Source: Aquirhabdus parva
Lineage (GTDB): Bacteria > Pseudomonadota > Gammaproteobacteria > Pseudomonadales > Moraxellaceae
Length of the DNA stretch: 64,000 nucleotides
Direction of reading: 5' to 3'
Assembly: GCF_003351745.1 (NCBI RefSeq)
Contig: NZ_CP031222.1
Location: 2,276,207 to 2,340,206, forward strand
Part shown: in pieces, positions 38,975-46,830 of the stretch
How the letters are laid out: each line of letters starts with the position of its first letter
Numbering within the stretch: the first letter of the stretch is position 1
Notes under the pieces: model-generated
What the model saw: the letters and a program-made list of their open reading frames with translations, nothing else
Told to the model about the DNA's origin: nothing
The model's database searches: none
Program-made: the position numbers and the translations under genes

Positions 38975-40525
38975 TCACCGAATTACATCGCCCCAATCCT
39001 GCTGAAAATAATGCACCAACTGCTGATTATTTAACTCATTCGGTAGAACATTCCAGCGCTTCATGTCCGGCGGAAAATGAAACATTTGCGCGGTGGTTTC
39101 TTTGTCCAAAAAAGTCATGGGTAAACTGTAGTGTGTCGGCGGTTGATAGCTGGGATTTTTGGCGCCGATGATAAAGCCCCACTCACCAAACGATGGAACA
39201 AGCGCATGATAAGGCGTCGTGTAAAACCCGGCTTTCTCAAGCGTTGCAGCAACGCACCAGAATGAACGCGGTGCATGGTACGGGGATGTCGATTGCACCA
39301 CCACCAGACCATGCTCAGAAAGATGACGCGCGACCAGACGATACATCGGCACTGAATACAGTTTGCCTAAACCGAAATTTGATGGATCGGGAAAATCCAT
39401 GATAATCGCATCGAACACTTCGCTATTTTGTTCAAGCCAGCGTGCAGCATCATCATTAATCACACGCACCTTAGGATTATGAAATGAATTTTTATTCAAT
39501 GCGGTCAGCTCGGCATTGGTTGAAAATAGCTGTGTCATTGCAGGATCAAGATCCACCAGCGTCGCATGCTCAATTTGCGGATAACGCAATACTTCACGAA
39601 GTGCTAACCCATCCCCGCCTCCCAGAATCAGTACCCGTCTAGCCTGTGGTAATGCCGCTAAAATCGGATGCACCAATGCTTCGTGATAACGGTGCTCATC
39701 TCGACTTGAGAACTGCAAGTTGCCATTAATATATAGACGTAAATCATCTTTCCACTTAGTGAGTACGAGCCGCTGATATTGCGTGGTTTTGGCGTAAATA
39801 ACCGGATCACCAAATAAAACCCCTTCCGACCAACGCACCAATCGATCAGAAGCCACAAATCCTGCAAGTAAAATCACGATCGAGAATAGGGTTCGGTTGA
39901 AGAGTTTACGCATATTAGGCAGCTCTTCCCGAAACCGCCAAGCGGTCCAACCTGCGATACCAGCATTACATAATCCAAATAACAATGCTGAGCGCGCTAA
40001 GCCTAACTTGGGTGCCAAAATCAATGGAAAAAGTAATGACACCGCCAGTGCACCTAAGTAGTCGAAAGTTAAAACCTTGCTAACCAACTCACTAAACTCG
40101 GCTTTGCGTTGATTCAGTATGCGCATGACCAAGGGAATTTCCATCCCCACTAGAATGCCTACAATAAGCACTAAGGCATAAAGCACAACGCGAAACGGCA
40201 TCGATAACCATGCAAAGATGACAAACAAAAAAGTTGCCGATAATCCACCAATCAGACCGACTAAGAGCTCCACTTCGATAAATCGCTGCAGAACATCCTC
40301 ATCCTTAATGTATTTGGAGAAATGAGAACCGATGCCCATTGCAAAGAGATAGGTCCCGATGATGGTCGAAAATTGCAGTATCGAATCACCCAATAGATAA
40401 CTGGCAAGCGCGCCAGTTATCAACTCGTAGGCCAGACCACAAGATGCAACCACAAAAACAGAAATGATCAACGTACGATCGATTGCCAGAGAACTTTTAA
40501 GTGAAGGGATTTTGGGTAAGATCAT
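38975..40525 (-). CDS. speE: Membrane-fused spermidine-synthase-like aminopropyltransferase
   Basis: 516 residues. Residues 1-225 hold about seven transmembrane helices; residues 240-500 are a spermidine synthase domain: QYQRLVL at 249-255, LYINGNLQFSSRDEHRYHE at 264-282 with Asp276, Glu277 and His281, the AdoMet-binding LILGGGDGLALREVL at 299-313, LVDLDP at 323-328, and the catalytic-region MDFPDPSNFGLGKLYS where soluble enzymes have D(S/T)(T/S)DP. So the catalytic Asp380 equivalent is kept. The membrane-fused form is known in several bacteria but little studied. It is the first gene of the minus-strand cluster. A 46-base gap separates it from the amine oxidase gene. Confidence 0.88.
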   Translation of the reverse strand: MILPKIPSLKSSLAIDRTLIISVFVVASCGLAYELITGALASYLLGDSILQFSTIIGTYLFAMGIGSHFSKYIKDEDVLQRFIEVELLVGLIGGLSATFLFVIFAWLSMPFRVVLYALVLIVGILVGMEIPLVMRILNQRKAEFSELVSKVLTFDYLGALAVSLLFPLILAPKLGLARSALLFGLCNAGIAGWTAWRFREELPNMRKLFNRTLFSIVILLAGFVASDRLVRWSEGVLFGDPVIYAKTTQYQRLVLTKWKDDLRLYINGNLQFSSRDEHRYHEALVHPILAALPQARRVLILGGGDGLALREVLRYPQIEHATLVDLDPAMTQLFSTNAELTALNKNSFHNPKVRVINDDAARWLEQNSEVFDAIIMDFPDPSNFGLGKLYSVPMYRLVARHLSEHGLVVVQSTSPYHAPRSFWCVAATLEKAGFYTTPYHALVPSFGEWGFIIGAKNPSYQPPTHYSLPMTFLDKETTAQMFHFPPDMKRWNVLPNELNNQQLVHYFQQDWGDVIR

Positions 40526-40832
40526 CTTGGGAGAGCTATCGTCGAATAGAGTTTAAAAGTGCAGGAAGAATATCAGGTTCAATCGTATACGGGCAGATTG
40601 CCACGCAATATTGTTATCAAACACCTAGGATAGCTTATTCAAATTGGCAAAATCCTACCCAAGGATTGATCATAACGATCATTGTTGATCAGGGCGACAT
40701 CCTATTAACTAGTCAGTCATTACTCACGGGTACAACGCTGCCCTTTTGCGATAACGCAAGGACGCCTGAAAACGGCATGCGATTTTTAGCAGTAATCCCT
40801 TTAATACTTAATTAGCTTAGGAACGATATTCA
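40526..40832. other. Divergent intergenic region (speE-like / acyl-CoA dehydrogenase)
   Basis: 307 bases with no credible gene; the open frame of about 100 codons here has no ribosome binding site and no recognisable product. It must carry divergent promoters for the polyamine cluster and for the acyl-CoA dehydrogenase gene. AGGA at about 40819 is the dehydrogenase ribosome binding site. Confidence 0.5.
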
Positions 40833-42005
40833 ATGTCTATTAGTCTTGCTCGCCCAATCGACCCCATGATTCCTCGTACACTCTTTGATTCCGATCATGA
40901 AGCGTTCCGCACAACTGCACGTCGTTTTTTTGAACAGGAAGTGATTCCGCACACAGAGCGCTTTGAACAGCAGCAACATGTGGACCGTGATTTATGGAAT
41001 AAAGCTGGTGAGCTTGGTCTCCTCTGCGCAACGATGCCTGAAGAATACGGCGGTTCAGGTGTAGATCGTTTGTACAGCATGATCTTGATGGAAGAACAAG
41101 GTTACGCGATGGATTCCAGCAGTGGTATGTCATTACATTCTGACATCGTCGCCAACTACATCAATAACTTCGGGACTCATGAGCAAAAATTAGAATGGTT
41201 GCCAAAAATGGCTACTGGTGAAGTGGTCGGTGCGATTGCCATGACAGAACCAGGTACGGGTTCTGATTTGCAGGGAGTGCGTACAACAGCAGTATTAGAT
41301 GGTGATGACTATGTTGTGAATGGTTCAAAAATCTTTATCACCAATGGTTACTTGTGCGACATGGCGGTTGTTGTAGTTAAAACCGGTAACGGTGAAAAAG
41401 GCTCTAGCAATTTGTCACTGCTCATTATGGATGCGAAATCACCGGGTTTCAGTAAAGGCAAACCCCTCAATAAAGTCGGGATGAAAGGTCAAGATACCTG
41501 TGAATTATTCTTTGACAATGTTCGAGTCCCTAAAGCTAACTTGCTCGGCATGGAAGGTATGGGCTTCATTATGCTAATGAAAGAATTGGCTTGGGAGCGC
41601 CTTATGGTTGCAATCATTTGTCAGGCAGGTGCTGAAGCAGCATTTGCTCAAACACTGCAATATGTGAAAGAGCGTAAAGCTTTTGGCAAGACCGTTATGT
41701 CATTCCAAAATACCCGTTTCAAACTCGCAGAAATGCGCACAGACATTGATATGGGTCGTGCCTATGTAGATCGCTGTATGCAAATGCAACTAAAGGAAAG
41801 CCTCGCCATCGAAGCCGCTGCTGCCGCAAAATATAAAATCAGCGAAATGTTTAGTAAAGTTGTGGACGAGTGTGTGCAATTGCATGGTGGATACGGCTAT
41901 ATGCTGGAATACCCAATCGCCCGTGCATACATCGATAATCGTGCAAATCGTATCTACGCGGGAACCAATGAAATTATGAAAGAATTGATTTCTCGTTCTT
42001 TGTAA
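40833..42005 (+). CDS. Acyl-CoA dehydrogenase
   Basis: A 390-residue FAD enzyme that introduces the alpha-beta double bond in acyl-CoA. Three classical domains: N-terminal helices (TLFDSDHEAFRTTARRFFEQEVIP), the middle beta domain with AMTEPGTGSDLQGVRTTA and FITNG, and the C-terminal helices with KERKAFGKTVMSFQNTRFKLAEM and the signature QLHGGYGYMLEYPIARAYID. The catalytic glutamate is expected in the segment RIYAGTNEIMKELISR near the C-terminus (medium/short-chain-type position). Substrate chain length cannot be told. It is a single-gene unit with its own terminator. Confidence 0.93.
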   Translation: MSISLARPIDPMIPRTLFDSDHEAFRTTARRFFEQEVIPHTERFEQQQHVDRDLWNKAGELGLLCATMPEEYGGSGVDRLYSMILMEEQGYAMDSSSGMSLHSDIVANYINNFGTHEQKLEWLPKMATGEVVGAIAMTEPGTGSDLQGVRTTAVLDGDDYVVNGSKIFITNGYLCDMAVVVVKTGNGEKGSSNLSLLIMDAKSPGFSKGKPLNKVGMKGQDTCELFFDNVRVPKANLLGMEGMGFIMLMKELAWERLMVAIICQAGAEAAFAQTLQYVKERKAFGKTVMSFQNTRFKLAEMRTDIDMGRAYVDRCMQMQLKESLAIEAAAAAKYKISEMFSKVVDECVQLHGGYGYMLEYPIARAYIDNRANRIYAGTNEIMKELISRSL

Positions 42006-42025
42006 TCCACTAAAGATTCAAGCCA

Positions 42026-42056
42026 AAATCCCGCTCAATAGAGCGGGATTTTTTAT
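42026..42056 (+). terminator. Terminator of the acyl-CoA dehydrogenase gene
   Basis: A 10-bp stem AATCCCGCTC/GAGCGGGATT with an AATA loop followed by TTTTATT. Confidence 0.9.
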
Positions 42057-42112
42057 TCCCAACCCAATCTGACTTACATAATGTAACAACTGATACACAA
42101 TGCAAGCTACTC

Positions 42113-42132
42113 ATATCGTAAATTTGCGATAT
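42113..42132. promoter_or_regulatory. Probable ArsR-family operator
   Basis: ATATCGTAAATTTGCGATAT is a 20-bp palindrome with a single mismatched pair, 45 bases before the start of the ArsR-like gene. A second perfect short palindrome, ATCGCGAT, lies at 42145-42152. The site is of the size ArsR dimers bind, which suggests autoregulation of the operon. Confidence 0.6.
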
Positions 42133-42176
42133 ATAATTCGATACATCGCGATTAATGAATTTATATTGAATTGCCC

Positions 42177-42482
42177 ATGTCCACTTCTATCGATCTTGAC
42201 GAAATCATTAAAGCCCTTGCTCATCCTGTGCGCCGAAAAATGTTAGCGGATCTCAAAGAGCCGACCACGCACTTCCCCACTCAGGAACACGCATTAGAGC
42301 TGGGAGTTTGTGCGGGTCAATTTGTCCGCTGTGGACTGTCACAATCGACAATCTCTGCGCATCTTGCCGTACTTCAACGCGCAAAATTGGTGACGTGCAA
42401 AAAACTCGGACAATGGAGTTTCTTTAAACGTAATGAAGAAGTGATTGCCGAATTCTTACAGCATATTGCTAAAGACCTTTGA
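42177..42482 (+). CDS. ArsR-family winged-helix transcriptional regulator
   Basis: 101 residues from ATG 42177; the frame opens at TTG 42171. The fold starts with IIKALAHPVRRKMLADLKE, an ArsR N-terminal helix, and the recognition helix is in LSQSTISAHLAVLQRAKLV, followed by the wing KKLGQWSFFKRN. An inserted segment carries Cys45 and Cys52 (GVCAGQFVRC) and a third Cys74; there is no ELCVCDL metal motif, so it is not an arsenic sensor. The cysteines could sense electrophiles or redox state, which would fit the ene reductase downstream. It is followed closely by the SDR gene, and the operator-like palindrome lies just upstream. Confidence 0.88.
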   Translation: MSTSIDLDEIIKALAHPVRRKMLADLKEPTTHFPTQEHALELGVCAGQFVRCGLSQSTISAHLAVLQRAKLVTCKKLGQWSFFKRNEEVIAEFLQHIAKDL

Positions 42483-42505
42483 GCCACAAACTTGAGTCCT
42501 CAACG

Positions 42506-43591
42506 ATGAATCAGATTCAAAAAGCCAAGCCCACACAAACAGAGAAGAAAGTCGCTCTTGTTGTAGGCGCTAATGGGGTTATTGGCCGTAATCTCATTGA
42601 GCACTTACTCACCCTGCCTGGCTGGGACATTATTGGTTTATCGCGACGCGGTGGAAAATCGATTGATCGCCTTGAGTATATCTCGGTAGATCTACTGAAC
42701 ACTGAAGACTCAACGGATAAACTTAAAAGTCTGACTCACGTCACGCACATTTTCTATGCAGCTTACCAAGACCAGCCTAGATGGGCAGAACTGGTTGCCC
42801 CGAATCTCACCATGCTTAGGCATGTCGTCAATATCATTGAAGAGAAATCGCCAAACCTGAAACATATTAGCTTGATGCAAGGCTATAAAGTCTATGGTGC
42901 ACATCTAGGTCCTTTTAAAACACCTGCTCGTGAAACCGACGCGGGTCATATGCCGCCAGAATTTAATGTGGATCAACAGCATTTCTTGGAAAAAACGCAA
43001 CAAGGCAAATTATGGACTTGGTCGGCAATACGCCCCTCCGTCGTCGGTGGCTTTGCGCTCGGCAATCCCATGAATCTGGCGATGGTGATTGCAATTTATG
43101 CATCGATTTCAAAAGAACTTAATCTCCCGCTCCGCTTTCCGGGAAAACCTCAAGCCTACCACTCCCTATTAGAAATGACGGATGCAGGTTTACTGGCTCG
43201 GGCAACGGTATGGGCCGCTACAGAACCTCAATGTGCCAATCAAGCCTTTAACATTAACAATGGCGACTTATTTCGCTGGAGCGAAATGTGGCCAAAAATT
43301 GCCAAATTCTTTGATCTGGAAGTTGCCCCTCCATTACAAATGTCACTCAACACGGTTATGGCGGATAAAGAACTGCTTTGGAATTCGATGCGTGAGAAAT
43401 ACCAACTCGCCGATCATCCCTATCAAGCACTTTCCTCTTGGGGATTTGGCGACTTTGTTTTCTCATGGGATTACGACATGTTTGCCGATGGCACCAAAGC
43501 ACGCCGTTTTGGTTTTCACGAACATATCGATACCGAAGCCATGTTCATGACAATTTTTGAAAATTTCCGTAAACAACGGGTTATACCCTAA
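42506..43591 (+). CDS. SDR-family oxidoreductase (PRISE/progesterone 5-beta-reductase-like)
   Basis: 361 residues from ATG 42506 (an in-frame TTG at 42479 overlaps the regulator stop). The extended SDR Rossmann fold starts VALVVGANGVIGRNLIEHLL; LSRRGG is the NADP-type loop after strand 2. The unusual active-site segment HISLMQGYKVYGAHLGPF, with Lys and Tyr in GYKVYG, is typical of the PRISE enzymes (progesterone 5-beta-reductase/iridoid synthase), which reduce enones. So this and the next gene (an ene reductase) would both act on alpha-beta unsaturated carbonyls. The pairing in one operon with an ArsR-type regulator suggests an electrophile response. Confidence 0.83.
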   Translation: MNQIQKAKPTQTEKKVALVVGANGVIGRNLIEHLLTLPGWDIIGLSRRGGKSIDRLEYISVDLLNTEDSTDKLKSLTHVTHIFYAAYQDQPRWAELVAPNLTMLRHVVNIIEEKSPNLKHISLMQGYKVYGAHLGPFKTPARETDAGHMPPEFNVDQQHFLEKTQQGKLWTWSAIRPSVVGGFALGNPMNLAMVIAIYASISKELNLPLRFPGKPQAYHSLLEMTDAGLLARATVWAATEPQCANQAFNINNGDLFRWSEMWPKIAKFFDLEVAPPLQMSLNTVMADKELLWNSMREKYQLADHPYQALSSWGFGDFVFSWDYDMFADGTKARRFGFHEHIDTEAMFMTIFENFRKQRVIP

Positions 43592-43605
43592 CCCCACTAT
43601 CACCC

Positions 43606-43620
43606 TGAGTCTCAGACTCA
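43606..43620. repeat. Short perfect palindrome before the ene reductase gene
   Basis: TGAGTCT-C-AGACTCA in the 50-base gap between the SDR and ene reductase genes. It could be a small mRNA hairpin just before the ribosome binding site AGAGGA. Confidence 0.4.
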
Positions 43621-43641
43621 TCATGTAGAGGAACACTTGAA

Positions 43642-44691
43642 ATGACTACACTATTTGACCCCATCACAGTTGGTGATCTTGAATTACCCAACCGTATCAT
43701 TATGGCTCCCCTCACCCGCTCACGGGCTGACGCAGGTCGCGTGCCGAATGCACTCATGGCCGAATATTATGTACAACGTGCAACTGCCGGCCTAATCCTC
43801 AGCGAAGCTACATCTGTAACCCCAATGGGTGTTGGTTATGAAGATACGCCAGGGATCTGGTCAGATGAACAAGTTGAAGGCTGGAAAATCGTGACGAAAG
43901 CCGTTCACGCAGCAGGCGGCCGGATTTTCCTGCAGCTCTGGCACGTTGGCCGGATTTCTGATCCGTCATTACTGGATGGTAAATCGCCCGTAGCACCAAG
44001 CAGCATCGCCGCAAATGGTCATGTCAGTCTACTACGCCCACAGCGTCCATACCCAGTACCCCATGCCCTTGAAACCTCAGAAATTGCAGATGTTGTCGCC
44101 GCATTCCGTAAAGGTGCTGAAAATGCGAAAACAGCCGGCTTTGATGGTGTCCTGATCCATGGTGCCAATGGTTATTTGCTCGATCAATTTTTGCAAGACA
44201 GCACGAACAAGCGTACAGACCAATATGGTGGCTCTTTAGAAAACCGTGCACGTTTGCTGCTCGAAGTTACCGATGCCGCGATCTCTGTTTGGGGTGCCAA
44301 TCGTGTTTCTGTACATCTAGCTCCTCGCGCAGATGCGCACGACATGGGTGACTCCAATCGCTCAGAAACTTTCGGTTATGTGGCCCGTGAATTAGGCAAA
44401 CGTAAGATTGCTTTCATCAGTGCTCGCGAAAAAGAAGGTGAAGATAGTCTGGGGCCACAATTAAAAGCTGAATTCGGCGGCATTTATATTGCCAACGAAC
44501 GTTTTAGCAAAGACAGTGCAAATCATTGGCTCAAGCAAGGCAATGCCGATGCAATTGCATTTGGTGTACCGTTTATTGCTAATCCAGATCTGCCTAAACG
44601 CTTGGCTCAGGGTGCCGAACTCAATGCGCCACGCCCAGAATACTTCTATGTTGGTGGTGCAACGGGTTATACCGACTACCCGGCACTCTAA
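43642..44691 (+). CDS. nemA: Old yellow enzyme-family ene reductase (NemA-like)
   Basis: 349 residues, an FMN-dependent NAD(P)H reductase of activated alkenes such as N-ethylmaleimide, enones and nitro compounds. The N-terminal LFDPITVGDLELPNRIIMAPLTRSRA, ILSEATSVTPMGVGY, FLQLWHVGRISDP, then GFDGVLIHGANGYLLDQFL with the His/Asn substrate pair, the QYGGSLENRARLLLEV segment and the C-terminal FGVPFIANPDLPKRL are typical. AGAGGA upstream is its ribosome binding site. It is the last gene of the ArsR-SDR operon and has its own terminator. The symbol follows family similarity; the substrate is not known. Confidence 0.9.
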   Translation: MTTLFDPITVGDLELPNRIIMAPLTRSRADAGRVPNALMAEYYVQRATAGLILSEATSVTPMGVGYEDTPGIWSDEQVEGWKIVTKAVHAAGGRIFLQLWHVGRISDPSLLDGKSPVAPSSIAANGHVSLLRPQRPYPVPHALETSEIADVVAAFRKGAENAKTAGFDGVLIHGANGYLLDQFLQDSTNKRTDQYGGSLENRARLLLEVTDAAISVWGANRVSVHLAPRADAHDMGDSNRSETFGYVARELGKRKIAFISAREKEGEDSLGPQLKAEFGGIYIANERFSKDSANHWLKQGNADAIAFGVPFIANPDLPKRLAQGAELNAPRPEYFYVGGATGYTDYPAL

Positions 44692-44718
44692 TCATCTCAT
44701 AAATTGTGTTTAACATCA

Positions 44719-44760
44719 GAACCCTGTGGCAGTATGATATTGCGACAGGGTTCTTTTATT
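44719..44760 (+). terminator. Terminator of the ene reductase operon
   Basis: A 9-bp stem GAACCCTGT/ACAGGGTTC with a 17-base loop, followed by TTTTATTT. Confidence 0.85.
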
Positions 44761-44782
44761 TAGAAAGAGACATACGTTATCG

Positions 44783-44795
44783 AATTCAAAAGCAA
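44783..44795 (+). promoter_or_regulatory. Candidate Ada box upstream of ada
   Basis: AATTCAAAAGCAA matches the E. coli Ada recognition pattern AAT-N6-GCAA exactly (AAT 44783-44785, GCAA 44792-44795). It lies about 95 bases before the ada start, in the position expected for an activator site. The consensus is from memory. Confidence 0.55.
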
Positions 44796-44888
44796 GTAAC
44801 GGAGTTCCAAGACGTTGATCATCGGGCACTATTGCTCTTAGTCGTATGATCTCATTTAGAACTGATCACGTCCTTGAGGAGCGCTGTC

Positions 44889-45974
44889 ATGAATACACAG
44901 ACTATAGAACAAGCAAAGTCTGAATCATTTAGCAATGATGATGCCCGCTTTGCGGCGGTCTCTACTCGCGATTCCAATGCGGATGGCGTATTTTATTACT
45001 CTGTGAGTACAACGGGCATTTATTGCAGACCCTCGTGCCCTTCTCGTACGGCACTGCGCAAAAACATACACTTCTACAGCAGTTGCATGGAAGCGGAAAA
45101 AGCAGGCTATCGCCCTTGTATGCGCTGTAAACCCAATCAAACCACATCATCAGACCATTATGCTGCGTCGATTGCAGCGGCATGCAGGCTTATCGAAACT
45201 GCGGAAAAAACACCTACCCTTGATGAGCTTGCACTCAGTCAAAATATGAGTCGTTTTCACTTCCACCGCATCTTTAAAAGCATGACAGGAATCACTCCTA
45301 AAGAATATGCCGTTGCTCATCGAAATCGTAAGGTTCGGGCAGCATTGCAAGAAACCGAAACCATTGCTGATGCCATTTATAATGCGGGCTATGAATCCAA
45401 CAGTCGCTTTTATACGACATCCACAGAAACACTCGGCATGACACCCTCGAATTTTCGCTCAGGAGGGGCAAATATCACGATTAAATTTGCCGTGGGTGCA
45501 AGCAGTCTAGGTTCAATCCTTGTCGCCAGCAGCGAGAAAGGAATTTGCGCCATACTGATGGATGATGAAGCAGATGTCCTCGTCAAAGACTTACAGGATC
45601 GTTTCCCTAAAGCGACCCTGATCGGCGGCGACCACGATTTTGAGCAATGGGTTGCAACAGTAGTTGGCTTTGTCGAAGCCCCACAGGTGGGTCTTGACTT
45701 GCCATTAGACATTCAAGGCACCGCTTTCCAACAACGAGTCTGGCAGGCCTTACAGACCATTCCATTGGGTACAACCGTCAGTTATGCAGATGTCGCGAAT
45801 TTGATAGGAAGCCCTAAAGCCGTCCGCGCAGTGGCATCAGCATGTGCTGCCAATGCGATCGCCGTAGCAATCCCTTGCCATCGAGTTGTTCGCCGCGACG
45901 GCGGTCTTTCGGGCTATCGCTGGGGAATTGAAAGAAAACGCGAATTGCTCAAACGTGAAGCATCAGCCTCATGA
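44889..45974 (+). CDS. ada: Bifunctional Ada: methylphosphotriester sensor, AraC-type activator and O6-methylguanine methyltransferase
   Basis: 361 residues from ATG 44889, with AGGAG nine bases upstream (a TTG at 44874 overlaps that site). In order: the N-terminal zinc domain with acceptor Cys46 and partners Cys50, Cys77 and Cys80 (CRPSC, RPCMRCKP); an AraC-type HTH domain (FHRIFKSMTGITPKEYAVAHRNRKV); and the C-terminal O6-alkylguanine-DNA alkyltransferase with acceptor Cys330 in AIPCHRVV and the RAVASACAANAIA helix. It removes methyl groups from DNA and, once methylated at Cys46, activates the adaptive response genes. alkB and alkA follow on the same strand, so this is a complete adaptive-response locus. 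Confidence 0.96.
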   Translation: MNTQTIEQAKSESFSNDDARFAAVSTRDSNADGVFYYSVSTTGIYCRPSCPSRTALRKNIHFYSSCMEAEKAGYRPCMRCKPNQTTSSDHYAASIAAACRLIETAEKTPTLDELALSQNMSRFHFHRIFKSMTGITPKEYAVAHRNRKVRAALQETETIADAIYNAGYESNSRFYTTSTETLGMTPSNFRSGGANITIKFAVGASSLGSILVASSEKGICAILMDDEADVLVKDLQDRFPKATLIGGDHDFEQWVATVVGFVEAPQVGLDLPLDIQGTAFQQRVWQALQTIPLGTTVSYADVANLIGSPKAVRAVASACAANAIAVAIPCHRVVRRDGGLSGYRWGIERKRELLKREASAS

Positions 45975-46072
45975 ATATGTAATCATACTTTGACGACGTT
46001 TATACAATATCTCCCGATATCTAGGTGAAACGATATTCACATCTCGGAATGTTTTTTTGACATAAAAGTATT

Positions 46073-46747
46073 ATGCAGAATAAATCTGATACCCAGACTT
46101 TAGACCTCTTCGATGACTCATCCGATGAGGACCAAAAAGCGATTCCGCTTGCCGAAGGCGCCGTTGTATTACGGCGCTATGCTTTAGATTTTGCTGAAAA
46201 TATCATGGATGAAATTCATACGATACTCGATCAAGCCCCGCTGAAAAAAATGTATACCCCTAGCGGTTTGCCGATGTCCGTACTGAGTAGCAGTTGTGGT
46301 CAGTATGGCTGGTTATCTGATCAGCAAGGATATCGCTACACACATCATGATCCGCAGCAAAGTAAACCTTGGCCAGATATTCCCAAATCATTTATGCAAC
46401 TTGCACAAAACGCTGCAGCACAGGCTGGTTATCAAAACTTCATCCCTGACAGTTGCCTAATCAACTGTTATCGGACGGGTGCCAAGCTCTCTCTCCATCA
46501 AGATAAAGATGAACGTGATTTTAGTCAGCCCATTGTTTCTGTATCACTGGGTTTAAGCGCTATCTTCTTATTTGGCGGTTTAGAGCGTCATATTCGTCCG
46601 CTGCGTTATCGTCTAGAGCATGGTGATGTCGTGGTCTGGGGCGGAGCCACGCGACTTGCCTTTCATGGCATAGAACCCATTGTTGCTGGTCAGCATCCAT
46701 TGACAGGTGATGTACGGTTTAATTTAACTTTTAGAAAAGTGTTTTAA
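46073..46747 (+). CDS. alkB: AlkB, alpha-ketoglutarate/Fe(II) dioxygenase
   Basis: 224 residues. It oxidatively removes methyl groups from 1-methyladenine and 3-methylcytosine in DNA and RNA. The iron ligands are in LHQDKDE (His, Asp) and AFHGIEP (His), and the 2-oxoglutarate-binding arginine pair is in RFNLTFRKVF. Other typical parts are the YTPSGLPMSVLSSSCGQYGWLSD substrate loop and FLFGGLERH. The N-terminus is acidic (FDDSSDEDQK). The ribosome binding site is weak, and the 98-base gap after ada has no recognisable terminator, so transcription from ada is likely. Confidence 0.94.
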   Translation: MQNKSDTQTLDLFDDSSDEDQKAIPLAEGAVVLRRYALDFAENIMDEIHTILDQAPLKKMYTPSGLPMSVLSSSCGQYGWLSDQQGYRYTHHDPQQSKPWPDIPKSFMQLAQNAAAQAGYQNFIPDSCLINCYRTGAKLSLHQDKDERDFSQPIVSVSLGLSAIFLFGGLERHIRPLRYRLEHGDVVVWGGATRLAFHGIEPIVAGQHPLTGDVRFNLTFRKVF

Positions 46748-46830
46748 CCTAAAACCATGGCAAAACGTAGTATTTTAAAGTGACTTGTATTAGTGTGATT
46801 AAGCAATAATTTTTAAGTAGTGACTAAAAC

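Noticed and set aside
40501-40815. Open frame of 104 codons on the plus strand in the speE-like/acyl-CoA dehydrogenase gap
   Set aside because: No ribosome binding site, no family resemblance, and it partly overlaps the 5' end of the speE-like gene; it is probably a chance frame in AT-poor DNA.
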